Assembly: GCA_913057245.1 (NCBI GenBank)
Contig: CAJXNH010000014.1
Coordinates: forward strand, 1-64,000
DNA length: 64,000 bases
Direction of reading: 5' to 3'
Origin: an uncultured Phaeodactylibacter sp.
GTDB lineage: Bacteria > Bacteroidota > Bacteroidia > Chitinophagales > Saprospiraceae
The position numbers and the translations under genes are program-made. The notes beneath the pieces were generated by a model. The model saw only the letters and a program-made list of their open reading frames with translations. It had not been told where the DNA came from and searched no databases. Positions 42,266 through 50,422 of the stretch are shown here, one piece after another (position 1 is the stretch's first letter; each line of letters starts with the position of its first letter).

Positions 42266-42397
42266 GTCAAATCATATGTTGACCTGTTTAAGGATTACTT
42301 ATAAATATACCCCCCCCCCGCAGAGTTCCAAATATTTCTGAATATTTTACCAAACACCGGATTGTTCATTCCCCCATTTTCTCATAGTCAGAGTCTA
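42266..42397. other. Intergenic stretch with a C10 homopolymer
   Basis: Ten consecutive C (42310-42319) in an AT-rich context. No gene is seen. Slippage at this tract would have no obvious coding effect now. Confidence 0.5.
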
Positions 42398-42724
42398 TCA
42401 CTCTCCCGCCATCAACTCCCGCACCTGCATCTGCAACAGCGCCTCCGCAATCCCATCCCGAAAAACATTAAACTCACTTTCCGTAAATGTAAATTGTAAG
42501 TTAGCCTTGCCCGTATCCAGGATGATGCGGAACTGTCCGTCGTGAAACAAGCTGGAGTTGGGCGCAAACTCAATATGCAGCAGCCATTCCGCCCAGCGCT
42601 TGAATTCGGCTTGGCTGAAGCCCGCCAGCAGGTTGTTGAAGTGGACGCCCACCCGTTTACAGCCGGTACATTGCCCGACGCTCATGCTGCCGTTCATTAG
42701 CAGCACCTCGGTTTTACATTTCAT
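42398..42724 (-). CDS. DUF6686-like protein of the haem operon
   Basis: 108 residues, cytoplasmic. It carries a Cys pair (VGQCTGCKRVGVHFNNLLAG) and FAPNSSLFHDGQFRIILDTG. The size, sequence character and place at the end of a haem-uptake operon match small Bacteroidota proteins of the DUF6686 type; the family name is recalled, not checked. The Cys-X2-Cys and nearby His could bind iron or haem. It is the last gene of the seven-gene minus-strand unit, 22 bases after the receptor. Confidence 0.7.
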   Translation of the reverse strand: MKCKTEVLLMNGSMSVGQCTGCKRVGVHFNNLLAGFSQAEFKRWAEWLLHIEFAPNSSLFHDGQFRIILDTGKANLQFTFTESEFNVFRDGIAEALLQMQVRELMAGE

Positions 42725-42746
42725 ACTGTTTTCGGTTTGTTTTACA

Positions 42747-44837
42747 CTACCACCCCAAATCCACCATCATCCGCACAAACACATTCCGGCCCGGGCTCAC
42801 CGGCGCGCTGCCGGTGCCACCGCTGTGCGCCCCGCCGCTCGCTGCGCCCTGTATGTTGGCCCGCCGTGCATCGAGTAGGTTGCGGGCACCCAGCGTCAGG
42901 TCGATGCGCTCTTTCCAGAAGGATTTGGTGAGGGTAAAGTCTGCCATCGTAAAGCCATCTTGTATGCGCTGCCCGGCAATGGTGTTGCCCTCCGCATCCG
43001 TGGTGGGGAAGAAATTGACCTGCCGGTCATTGACGCGCACGAAAAGAGAAGCGCTCAAACCGGCCTTCAGCCAGCGGTAGGTGGCGCTGCCGCTGTACTC
43101 CATAGCGTAGGTGAACGCATCCAGCTCCGGCAAGTCCTCGCTCGCCGGGTTGTAGTAGCCGATAGTGGAGGCATTGGCAGACAGTTCCAGCCGGGGCGTG
43201 CTGTAGCTGAGGGAAAAGTTGATGCCCTGTGTTTTGTACACCGCCTGATTGAAATAGGCAAAGCGCAGGGTGGAGGTGTCAATAGCCGGGGCGATGCCTT
43301 CGTCGGTCTCGATGTACTCAAACAGCTCAATCTTGTCGCGGATGTCGTTGTAGAAGCCTTTGATTTTGCCCTTGAGGCGCCATTCGTCCCCGCGCTGCTC
43401 GTAGAATAGGCCTAACTGCAGATTGTCCGAGCGCTCCGCCCGCAGATTGGGGTTGCCGAGGATGAAGTGGTTGATATCGATAAATTCGAAAAACAACTCC
43501 TTCAAGTCCGGGCTGCGGAAGCCTTGGCTGTAGGAGCCGCGTAGGGCCCACTGCTCATTCAGCCGGTACTTCAGGTGGAAGGAAGGCACGAGCGGGGCTT
43601 CGTAGCGGGTATTGTAAGCGTAGCGCAGCCCGGCTTCTGCGGTCAGCGCTTCCCATGGCTGATAGCGCAGGCTGCCGAATGCCGCGTAGTCGCCAATTTG
43701 CGAAAAGCCTTCCCGGCTGCTCAGGCTGTCTTGTATGCGTTGGCCCGTGGCATCATCGTACCGCAGGTCCACGCCTACCTGAAAATTCAATGGGCTGTCG
43801 GCGTACTGACTGGCGAAGGTGGCGCGCAGCATGGCTCCTGAAAAGCGGGCCGTGTCCTGCATGCCGGGTACTTCTAGCTGTTCGTTTTCCTCAAAATTGT
43901 TGCGCAAAGTACGCTTGTAGCGGCGGAACTGATTGTAGCCGGTGGTCGCCTGTAGGTAGTAGTGCGTCCCAACTTGCCCCTCGTAGGCCAGACTATGGTT
44001 GACCCGCCGGGTGAGGTAAAAGTCGTCAAAGGCGTAGGGCTTGAACTGCGGGCGGCGGATGTTGCCGAGATTCTGCACCTCCTCATCAAAGAAACTGCCG
44101 GTGTAAAACAACTTGCGCTTATCGTCCAACCGGTAGCCAAGGTAAGCATCCGCAAACCACTGCTCCTTGGGGTTCCAAAGCACGGAGCGCAGGCTGTCGT
44201 TTTCACTAAAGCCGCCAAACACATCGTAGCCGCCGTTGATGCGCAGGATGATATCATCGGTCAGGCGGGCACCGAAGGCAGCAGCGTAGCGGTTCTCGCC
44301 CCGGGCTTCCACCTGACTCGTGAGATTCAGGTCGTAGCGGTCGAGCTGCGATTTTTTGGTGATCAGGTTGATGACGCCGCCCAGGGCATCCGTGCCGTAG
44401 CTGACCGACATCGGGCCTTCTACGATCTCCACCCGCTCGATGTTGTTGAGGTTGAGCTGACTGAGGTCGATATTGCCATCCTGTCGGCCGATCACCGGCA
44501 CCCCGTCCACCATAATTTTGACGTTCTGCCCGTCGATGCCCAGCAGGCTCATACTGCTGCCCAACACCATATCCTGACGGATGCGGATATTGGCTTCCTG
44601 CTGCAGCAGCTGTTCCAGATTGGTAGCGCCCCGCTGCTCAATCACTTCCTCCCGTATGGTGATCACATCGTGCACGGCGTTGCGGCTGTCGGTGGGCGCG
44701 TACTGCGCCGTCACGATTACATCCTGCAACTGCAGCGCCCAAAGCGACGAATCGGGCGGCAGCGAAGCTTGGCCATACAGCGGGGGGCAAGTACCAATCG
44801 TAATGAAGAAACAACAAACAAAAAATATCATCCTCAT
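42747..44837 (-). CDS. hmuR: TonB-dependent haem/haemoglobin receptor
   Basis: About 696 residues from ATG 44837, with a signal peptide (FFVCCFFITIGTCPPLYGQ). Plug domain about 30-150 (TNLEQLLQQEANIRIRQDMV; VDGVPVIGRQDGNIDLSQLN; EIVEGPMSVSYGTDALGGVI), then a 22-strand barrel. Haem receptors carry FRAP and NPNL boxes with a His between them; here FRSPDLKELF and GNPNL occur with the segment INHF before NPNL. The barrel ends VFVRMMVDLGW. Gene order next to hmuS supports haem as ligand. The frame from 44873 would place the signal peptide too far in. Confidence 0.88.
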   Translation of the reverse strand: MRMIFFVCCFFITIGTCPPLYGQASLPPDSSLWALQLQDVIVTAQYAPTDSRNAVHDVITIREEVIEQRGATNLEQLLQQEANIRIRQDMVLGSSMSLLGIDGQNVKIMVDGVPVIGRQDGNIDLSQLNLNNIERVEIVEGPMSVSYGTDALGGVINLITKKSQLDRYDLNLTSQVEARGENRYAAAFGARLTDDIILRINGGYDVFGGFSENDSLRSVLWNPKEQWFADAYLGYRLDDKRKLFYTGSFFDEEVQNLGNIRRPQFKPYAFDDFYLTRRVNHSLAYEGQVGTHYYLQATTGYNQFRRYKRTLRNNFEENEQLEVPGMQDTARFSGAMLRATFASQYADSPLNFQVGVDLRYDDATGQRIQDSLSSREGFSQIGDYAAFGSLRYQPWEALTAEAGLRYAYNTRYEAPLVPSFHLKYRLNEQWALRGSYSQGFRSPDLKELFFEFIDINHFILGNPNLRAERSDNLQLGLFYEQRGDEWRLKGKIKGFYNDIRDKIELFEYIETDEGIAPAIDTSTLRFAYFNQAVYKTQGINFSLSYSTPRLELSANASTIGYYNPASEDLPELDAFTYAMEYSGSATYRWLKAGLSASLFVRVNDRQVNFFPTTDAEGNTIAGQRIQDGFTMADFTLTKSFWKERIDLTLGARNLLDARRANIQGAASGGAHSGGTGSAPVSPGRNVFVRMMVDLGW

Positions 44838-44909
44838 GTGCTCTTGTAGGTTACTTCGCGATTGCTTGACCATCGAATATTATCCATTTGCTTTTCTTCT
44901 GGTAAGTGT

Positions 44910-44974
44910 GACACCTACGGCGTCAATTAAAAGATGAAAGCTGTTTTTACGAATAGTCGACCCCATTGGGGTCG
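44910..44974 (-). repeat. Fifth, diverged copy of the two-hairpin repeat
   Basis: GACACC-TAC-GGCGTC (44910-44924) and CGACCCC-ATT-GGGGTCG (44958-44974) are spaced as hairpins B and A of the cluster at 1781-2353, in the orientation of copy 1. Confidence 0.5.
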
Positions 44975-44992
44975 TACAATAGTAACTCAAAC

Positions 44993-46099
44993 TTAAATAG
45001 TGGCTTCGACTCCAGCGGACCTGCCTGCCATGCGCAAGCAGGCAGGGTCGCACGTTTCATCAATAATCTCCCGCCAGCTTTCCAACTCCGGAATACCGGG
45101 CTTGCGCTTGCCAAAGAAGTACACGATGAGCTCACCCTGTGCATCGTAGACTTCCAGACCGGTAACGATGCCATCCTTGGTCGGCTTTTTCACCACCCAA
45201 CTCTCCGCGATGCCCTCAAGGTTGAGGTGCAGGTTGAAGTCGGGGTCCATCACATTGAACCACTGCTCCATCGGGATCAGCTTTTTCACGGGCCCGGTGT
45301 GGATTTGGATGCAGCCGGGGCTGTTGACGAAGACCATAATCGGCACTTCGTTTTTTGCCGCCGCTTCCAGCACTTTAACCACCGCTTCGTTGGGCACCTT
45401 TTGGGTAAAGCCTTCCGGCGCCAGGCGCAGGGCCTGTGTCCGTTGCAGCTCGTACTTTTTCAGCAGGGGGAAGAAGTCATGCGTGTCCTGCAGGTTGCGC
45501 CATTCCTCCTGAAAAGCGGCTACGTCGATTTTTGAGTCCGGGATCACGTTAGGCGCCGCTACCGGGTTATGGTCTACGGTTGCAGGCGTACTTTGGTCTT
45601 CCGCCCGGTACTTGTTGACTAATGCATCGTAGGCGGCTTGGTCCGACTTATTGGTCAGGTATATTTTGTGGACTGCCGTACCTCGTTGATTGAAAAACTG
45701 CAGGCTGTGCAGCACTTTGCCCCGGCCCGGCACTTCCACGGCATAGCCATATTCCCATTCCCACATGAACAGCCGCAGGTCGATATCGGGATTGACGACC
45801 ACGCCCATCTTGCCGTCGTGCATAAAGGAGACGTTGTGGTATACCCCTTTACGCTCGTGCACAACGTATTCATTGCGCGTAAGCGCCATCACATGGCCGA
45901 GGCTCTCCACCTCCTGCAGCAGGCTCTGCCAGCCCCCGCTGAGGCGCGTGGCGGTGCTTCCCAGTTGCAGCTCGAGTAATTCCATTTCGCTTACGCCCAG
46001 CGCCTCTGCTGCATTACGGATGCGCAGTTTGGGCTGTTCTGACTTCAGCGCTTCGTACCGCGCCTGTAATTCCGGATTAATGCTTATTGTTGTCTTCAT
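44993..46099 (-). CDS. hmuS: Haem-degrading/haem-handling factor HmuS
   Basis: 368 residues with the two-lobed ChuS/HmuS fold. The N-lobe has GHVMALTRNEYVVHERKGVY and the C-lobe GCIQIHTGPVKKLIPMEQWF then NVMDPDFNLHLN, which is the signature of the family. HmuS binds haem after import and releases iron. The start overlaps the hmuV stop (ATGA at 46096-46099), so translation is coupled. The last 19 residues (CDPACLRMAGRSAGVEATI) are outside the family and encoded by a palindromic repeat (45020-45046), so the tail looks altered. Confidence 0.92.
   Translation of the reverse strand: MKTTISINPELQARYEALKSEQPKLRIRNAAEALGVSEMELLELQLGSTATRLSGGWQSLLQEVESLGHVMALTRNEYVVHERKGVYHNVSFMHDGKMGVVVNPDIDLRLFMWEWEYGYAVEVPGRGKVLHSLQFFNQRGTAVHKIYLTNKSDQAAYDALVNKYRAEDQSTPATVDHNPVAAPNVIPDSKIDVAAFQEEWRNLQDTHDFFPLLKKYELQRTQALRLAPEGFTQKVPNEAVVKVLEAAAKNEVPIMVFVNSPGCIQIHTGPVKKLIPMEQWFNVMDPDFNLHLNLEGIAESWVVKKPTKDGIVTGLEVYDAQGELIVYFFGKRKPGIPELESWREIIDETCDPACLRMAGRSAGVEATI
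45020..45046. repeat. Palindromic repeat inside the 3' end of hmuS
   Basis: CCTGCCTGC pairs exactly with GCAGGCAGG around a nine-base loop. Its sequence forms part of the last codons of hmuS. Confidence 0.6.
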
Positions 46100-46923
46100 G
46101 GTATAGCTGTTTCTTCATTTTGAAAAAGATCCACCGCCGTAGGGCAGGTGAGAATATGTGGCAAGGCTTCTCCCGGCGTCCGCACCACCCGGGCTTTAAG
46201 CCCAAACCCTTGTGCAATCCCCTCGGGGGTGAGCACCGTTTCGGGTGAGCCGCTTTTCAGCAAATGCCCCCTGCGCAGAAGCACGACCCGGTCGGCGTAC
46301 TGCATCGCCAGGTTGAGGTCGTGGAGGATCGTAAGAATGCCAAGGCCTGCCTCATTCGCCAGCTTTCGCAAAAGGCTGAGCAATTGCTGCTTTTGCGCGA
46401 TATCCTGACTGGCGGTGGGCTCATCTAGCAACAGGAAACGCTCTTCTGCAGGCTGCTCCCGGTACACCTGCGCCAGCACCCGCGCCAATTGCGCCCGCTG
46501 CTGTTCTCCACCGGAAAGCGTGCAGATGTCCCGGTCATCATACCCGCTCAGTCCCACCTGTTTGAGGCAAAGCCGGGCAATCTCCCGGGTGCGCCCGCCC
46601 GGTTCCTGCCCCTGATACGGATAGCGCCCCATTTCCACCAGGTCGATCACGGGCATGGAGAAGGGCAGTTGGACTGATTGGCTGAGCACAGCCCGGACTT
46701 TTGCCAACCCGGCAGCCGGCCAGTCTGCCAAAATCTTGCTGTTGATGCTTACCGCACCTTCATCCGGCGTAACCTCTCCCGCCACGGCTTTCAGCAGGGT
46801 CGATTTGCCTGCCCCGTTGGCACCGATGAGCGCTACCAGTTCTCCGGCACGTACCTGTACCCTTGCTTTCCGCAGAATCCAGCGGCCGGACTTCCGTACC
46901 CCAATGTGGTTCGCTTCGATCAT
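46096..46923 (-). CDS. hmuV: Haem ABC transporter ATP-binding protein
   Basis: 275 residues. Walker A GANGAGKSTLLKAVAG (about 35-50), signature LSGGEQQRAQLARVLAQVY, Walker B RFLLLDEPTASQD and the switch His in ILHDLNLAMQYADRV. This is the haem/iron-siderophore type ATPase. It powers import of haem delivered by HmuT through HmuU. The start overlaps the hmuU stop (ATGA) and the stop overlaps hmuS, so the genes are translationally coupled. Confidence 0.94.
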   Translation of the reverse strand: MIEANHIGVRKSGRWILRKARVQVRAGELVALIGANGAGKSTLLKAVAGEVTPDEGAVSINSKILADWPAAGLAKVRAVLSQSVQLPFSMPVIDLVEMGRYPYQGQEPGGRTREIARLCLKQVGLSGYDDRDICTLSGGEQQRAQLARVLAQVYREQPAEERFLLLDEPTASQDIAQKQQLLSLLRKLANEAGLGILTILHDLNLAMQYADRVVLLRRGHLLKSGSPETVLTPEGIAQGFGLKARVVRTPGEALPHILTCPTAVDLFQNEETAIP

Positions 46924-47981
46924 AAGCTGCGTTTGGTTTTGAGCAATAGCCAGATAAAAAACGGCGCACCGAGCAGAGCCGTCAGGATGCCAATTGGCAA
47001 TTCAGCGGGTGCAATCAGCGTGCGGGCAGCAGTGTCCGCCCAGACCATCAGTAATCCACCGAGCAGGGCGGAGCCTAACAGCAAACTGCGGTGGCGCGGC
47101 CCCTGTATCAGCCGTACCAGGTGAGGGACGACCAGCGCCACAAAGGCAATCACCCCGCTCACCGCCACGCAGGCACCTACGATAAGCGCCGCGCAGCCGA
47201 TGACGATCCATTTGGTGCGCTGCGTATTCACACCGGTGTAGGCCGCTTCCCGCTCGCCCAGCAGCAGCAGGTCGAGTTGGCTCGACTGCCGCCAGAGGAT
47301 AAAGGCAGGCAGGAGCACCAGCGGTATCAGCAGCGCGAGCATCTGCCAGTTGGCACCGCCCAGGCTGCCCAGTGTCCAGAAGATGATATCGCGCAGCTCG
47401 TCCTCGTCAGAGAAGTAGGTCATCAGCCCGGTGAGGGCACCGCCCAGGGCTGTTATGGCCACGCCCGCCAGCAGCATCGTCACTACGGAGGTGTAGCCCT
47501 TGCTGCTCGCCAGCCAGTAGACCAGGAAGGTGGTCAGCAGGCTGCCGGTGAACGCCATCACCGTGACTGTTGCGTAACCCAACCAGCTGCCAATCGCGCC
47601 CAGAACGGAGGCGGAAAACAGAATGCCTGCTACTGCAAACACCATTGCCCCGCTCGTCACACCAATCAGCGCCGGGTCGGCCAGCGGATTACGGAAAAGC
47701 CCCTGCACCGCTGCCCCGGCAATGGCCAGCCCGCCGCCTACGAATACACTCAGCAGGATGCGGGGCAGGCGGATGTCCCAGACCAGATAGCTCAGGGTCT
47801 GTGGCAGGCCGGCTTCCAGGCCAAATAACTGCTCGCCCATCACCAGCCCGACCTGCTGTACCGGCAGGCTGTACGCCCCGATTAGCAGGGCGCAGAGCGC
47901 AGAAATGGCCAGCAACAGCGTTAGCACGGGAGGCGACAGCAAACGGGACAGCGAGCGGTATTTGGGCAGGCTTTGTATCAT
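46920..47981 (-). CDS. hmuU: Haem ABC transporter permease
   Basis: 353 residues, FecCD/BtuC-type permease with about ten membrane helices. Marks: LVWDIRLPRILLSVFVGGGL, AGAAVQGLFRNPLADPALIGV and VAVSGVIAFVALVVPHLVRL near the C-terminal coupling helix. It forms the inner-membrane pore of the haem importer with HmuV. It starts six bases after hmuT and overlaps hmuV by four bases. Confidence 0.94.
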   Translation of the reverse strand: MIQSLPKYRSLSRLLSPPVLTLLLAISALCALLIGAYSLPVQQVGLVMGEQLFGLEAGLPQTLSYLVWDIRLPRILLSVFVGGGLAIAGAAVQGLFRNPLADPALIGVTSGAMVFAVAGILFSASVLGAIGSWLGYATVTVMAFTGSLLTTFLVYWLASSKGYTSVVTMLLAGVAITALGGALTGLMTYFSDEDELRDIIFWTLGSLGGANWQMLALLIPLVLLPAFILWRQSSQLDLLLLGEREAAYTGVNTQRTKWIVIGCAALIVGACVAVSGVIAFVALVVPHLVRLIQGPRHRSLLLGSALLGGLLMVWADTAARTLIAPAELPIGILTALLGAPFFIWLLLKTKRSL

Positions 47982-47987
47982 GGTTTC

Positions 47988-48893
47988 TTAATTCAGCGTG
48001 TAGGCATCCGGCAACGCCTGCAGGCGCTCCGATAAGTCCACCGCTGCACGGGCAGCTCGTGGGGTAAAGCCCAGCAGGTATAAGCCATCCATGCCAATGA
48101 TATGGCCTTGCTGCCCCGCTGGCGTTTGCGCCAGCCCGGGGATTTGCAACAGACCTTCCACACCGCCCAGGCTTTGCAGCCCGCTGTCGAACAGCAGCAA
48201 TACCTCGGGCTGTGCCTCCATCAGGCCTTCTGCGGATAGGGCGCGGAAGCCTTCAAAGGACTGTACGGCATTCTGCCCGCCTGCCAGTTCAATCATGGCG
48301 GAGGCGGCGGTGTTTTTCCCGGCCACCATCAGGCTGCCCTTGCCGCGGGCGTAGATGAAAAGCACTGTGGGGGTCTCTTCCATCGCCTGCCGGGCTTGCT
48401 GCAACCTGGCTTTGTCGGCTTCGTAGGTTTTGCGCAGGCTTTCGAGTTCCTCGTTGAGCCCCAGCTTTTTACCGATTTGTTCGGCTTGCGCCAGGGGTTT
48501 ATCCAGCGTAAAGGAGCCGTCGAGCCAGAGCACTTCCACGCCTGCTGCTTCCAGTTGCTGCAGGGCGGCGGAGGCTTCATCCGTCCGCTCCGCCAGCACC
48601 AGGTCGGGCTGCAGGCTGAGCAGCGCCTCTACGTTGAGCTGACGCACGTGCCCCAGTTTAGGCACTTGGGTTACCTGCTCCGCCGGGTAAGTACTCGTCA
48701 CGTCAACGCCTACGATTTTATCGCCCTGCTCCAACTCGTACAGCAGCTCCGTGACACTGCCGGAAAGAGAGACGAGGCGCTCATAGGAAGCCTCCTGTGT
48801 GGCTTGTTCGGTCGCGGACGGGGCGTTTTGACAAGCATTCAGGCTTAGCCCCAGGGTAAGTATGCCCAGAAAATGGATTAGAAACCGGTTCAT
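47988..48893 (-). CDS. hmuT: Haem-binding periplasmic lipoprotein
   Basis: 301 residues. A lipoprotein signal ends LNAC (Cys about 21). The rest is a class III periplasmic binding protein (two lobes joined by one long helix): RLVSLSGSVTELLYELEQGD, VGVDVTSTYPAEQV, ALLSLQPDLVLAERTDEA and LAGGQNAVQSFEGFRALS. HmuT hands haem to HmuUV. Its start overlaps the hmuY-like stop by four bases, giving a tight operon. Confidence 0.92.
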   Translation of the reverse strand: MNRFLIHFLGILTLGLSLNACQNAPSATEQATQEASYERLVSLSGSVTELLYELEQGDKIVGVDVTSTYPAEQVTQVPKLGHVRQLNVEALLSLQPDLVLAERTDEASAALQQLEAAGVEVLWLDGSFTLDKPLAQAEQIGKKLGLNEELESLRKTYEADKARLQQARQAMEETPTVLFIYARGKGSLMVAGKNTAASAMIELAGGQNAVQSFEGFRALSAEGLMEAQPEVLLLFDSGLQSLGGVEGLLQIPGLAQTPAGQQGHIIGMDGLYLLGFTPRAARAAVDLSERLQALPDAYTLN

Positions 48894-50164
48894 GGGGCTA
48901 CGATTAAAGGTTGGGAGATCGGTGCCGTGCCGGGCGTTTGTACCTGCAGCCAGTAGGTGCCGGCGGGCAGGTGGCTGACCGGAATGCTTACCGTTTGAAA
49001 ACCGGCAGGCTCTTCACTTACCGCCGACCAAACGGACTGTCCGGTGGCATTGAACACATTCAGCTGTACCGGGGCGGCTTGTTTTAGCGTCAGTGCTACA
49101 GTAGCGCTCTCCCGGGCAGGGTTAGGGAAAACACTCAGGTCTTTAAACAGGGTGTGATCAACAGTGTTGACGACGCCCATATTGGTTTCCTGAAAGACAA
49201 TATTGCCGGTGCTCGACCCTTCAAAGTCGACAAAGAAGAGCTTCCAGACTTTTCCATTAGCTGCCTTGACAAAATAGACGCGGTCAGCAGGCAGTGCCCA
49301 GGAAAAAGTGCCGAGGTCAAAGTTCTTCCAGTCATGACCAATGATGTCGAGGTCGGTGCTCAGGGAATCTTCGTACCCTTCAAAGGTAATGGTGGCAGGG
49401 TCGATGCCATCGACCTGAGCGACCTCCACGCCAGGACCGGAAAGGGTGCCGGTGAGGAGATAGTTGAGGGTACTCCCTTCATTATCATCTAATGGGGTGG
49501 AGTAGCGGGTGAAAAGCAAGTCCCATTCGCCAGCCTTAGGGATAAAGTCCACCACAGCATTACTGCTGAATGACCAGTATACTAAATCGTTATCCGGAAA
49601 GTCTGCTTTGTTAAGGGTATGCGACTGTTCATCGCTGCCGTTCAGATTGGCATAGCGGAAGTGATAAGTGGTGCCGTCCAGGCTGATGATCTCCAGTTTT
49701 TTGAAAGTCTCATTGCGCAGTTTGAGCACAAAAAGGGCTTGCCCCTCGACAGACTGCGTGGCCGGATTATATTGCCCCCAGCCATAGTCCAGCGGATTGC
49801 CGGGGTCGCGCATTTGGTTGAAAGCACCTCCGCTGGTCCAGTTGGTTTCATCATTGAGGAGCCGTTCGCCCAGCTGCGTGAGGTCGATGTTGTCCGAAAA
49901 TTCAGCACCGGGGATCAGGAATAATTCCAGCTCCGTGCCTTCCAGCCCAGCCGCTTCATTGAGGAAGATGCCCGCATCCTGCAGGCCTTGTGCGGTAAAG
50001 GCAATGTCCCAGGCATTGTGCTCGAGGCTGATGCTCTCTTGGTTCCCAAACTTAAAATAAGTGGATAAGGTATAATTCGGCCCGCAGGTGACTTCCCGAA
50101 ACTGCTGCGCACTTAGGCTTGATGCAACGGCTATCAGACCGAATAGGAGTAAAGGTATTCGCAT
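48890..50164 (-). CDS. hmuY: HmuY-like haem-binding protein with T9SS sorting domain
   Basis: 424 residues with a signal peptide (LLLFGLIAVASSLSAQ). The body (about 20-330) shows the HmuY pattern FKFGNQESISLEHNAWDIAF and later EWDLLFTRYSTPLDDNEGST. The last 80 residues form a T9SS type A sorting domain (LSVFPNPARESATVALTLKQ...GTYWLQVQTPG...PLIVAP). Classical HmuY is a haem-scavenging lipoprotein; here the protein would instead be exported and anchored by T9SS. It is first in the haem operon and downstream of a candidate metalloregulator site (50168). The haem-ligand residues cannot be assigned with confidence. Confidence 0.85.
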   Translation of the reverse strand: MRIPLLLFGLIAVASSLSAQQFREVTCGPNYTLSTYFKFGNQESISLEHNAWDIAFTAQGLQDAGIFLNEAAGLEGTELELFLIPGAEFSDNIDLTQLGERLLNDETNWTSGGAFNQMRDPGNPLDYGWGQYNPATQSVEGQALFVLKLRNETFKKLEIISLDGTTYHFRYANLNGSDEQSHTLNKADFPDNDLVYWSFSSNAVVDFIPKAGEWDLLFTRYSTPLDDNEGSTLNYLLTGTLSGPGVEVAQVDGIDPATITFEGYEDSLSTDLDIIGHDWKNFDLGTFSWALPADRVYFVKAANGKVWKLFFVDFEGSSTGNIVFQETNMGVVNTVDHTLFKDLSVFPNPARESATVALTLKQAAPVQLNVFNATGQSVWSAVSEEPAGFQTVSIPVSHLPAGTYWLQVQTPGTAPISQPLIVAP

Positions 50165-50167
50165 GGC

Positions 50168-50189
50168 TTTTATTTAGACTAAATTTAAA
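50168..50189 (-). promoter_or_regulatory. Candidate metalloregulator operator of the haem operon
   Basis: The minus strand reads TTTAAATTTAGTCTAAATAA, four bases before the hmuY-like start, and contains the palindrome TTTAG-N-CTAAA. It matches the site at 5202-5222 apart from one inserted base. A Fur- or DtxR-type regulator is inferred. Confidence 0.55.
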
Positions 50190-50272
50190 TAGATTGACTT
50201 TTGCAAATTAAGCACATGGGCGGGAAGAGGTCAATACCGTCTGTTAGGCAAAATCTGGCGCTGTCAACTCTG

Positions 50273-50329
50273 GGTATTCGTTACCTAAAATAAGGTAATA
50301 TGCCGTTGATGTTACCTAATTCCGGGTAA
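50273..50329 (+). promoter_or_regulatory. Paired TTACC-N8-GGTAA operators before the phosphatase gene
   Basis: Two sites, 50281-50298 and 50312-50329, each TTACC-N8-GGTAA, are centred 31 bp apart (about three helix turns). A further GGTA-N4-TTACC (50273-50285) overlaps the first. The spacing suits two dimers bound on the same DNA face. Confidence 0.5.
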
Positions 50330-50422
50330 GAAGTAACCTCCCTGCCAGCATGTGCAACCTCATTGCCAACGCAAATGAGCAGGGCTTCCCACCTTTGCGA
50401 AGCGACAAAAACAAAAAGACTG

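Noticed and set aside
43962-44849. 295-residue plus-strand reading frame
   Set aside because: Antisense to the haem receptor plug domain; no signal or domain.
47091-47828. 245-residue plus-strand reading frame
   Set aside because: It is antisense to hmuU, whose family motifs are clear; the frame is Gln/His/Arg-rich, as expected of a shadow of a high-GC gene.
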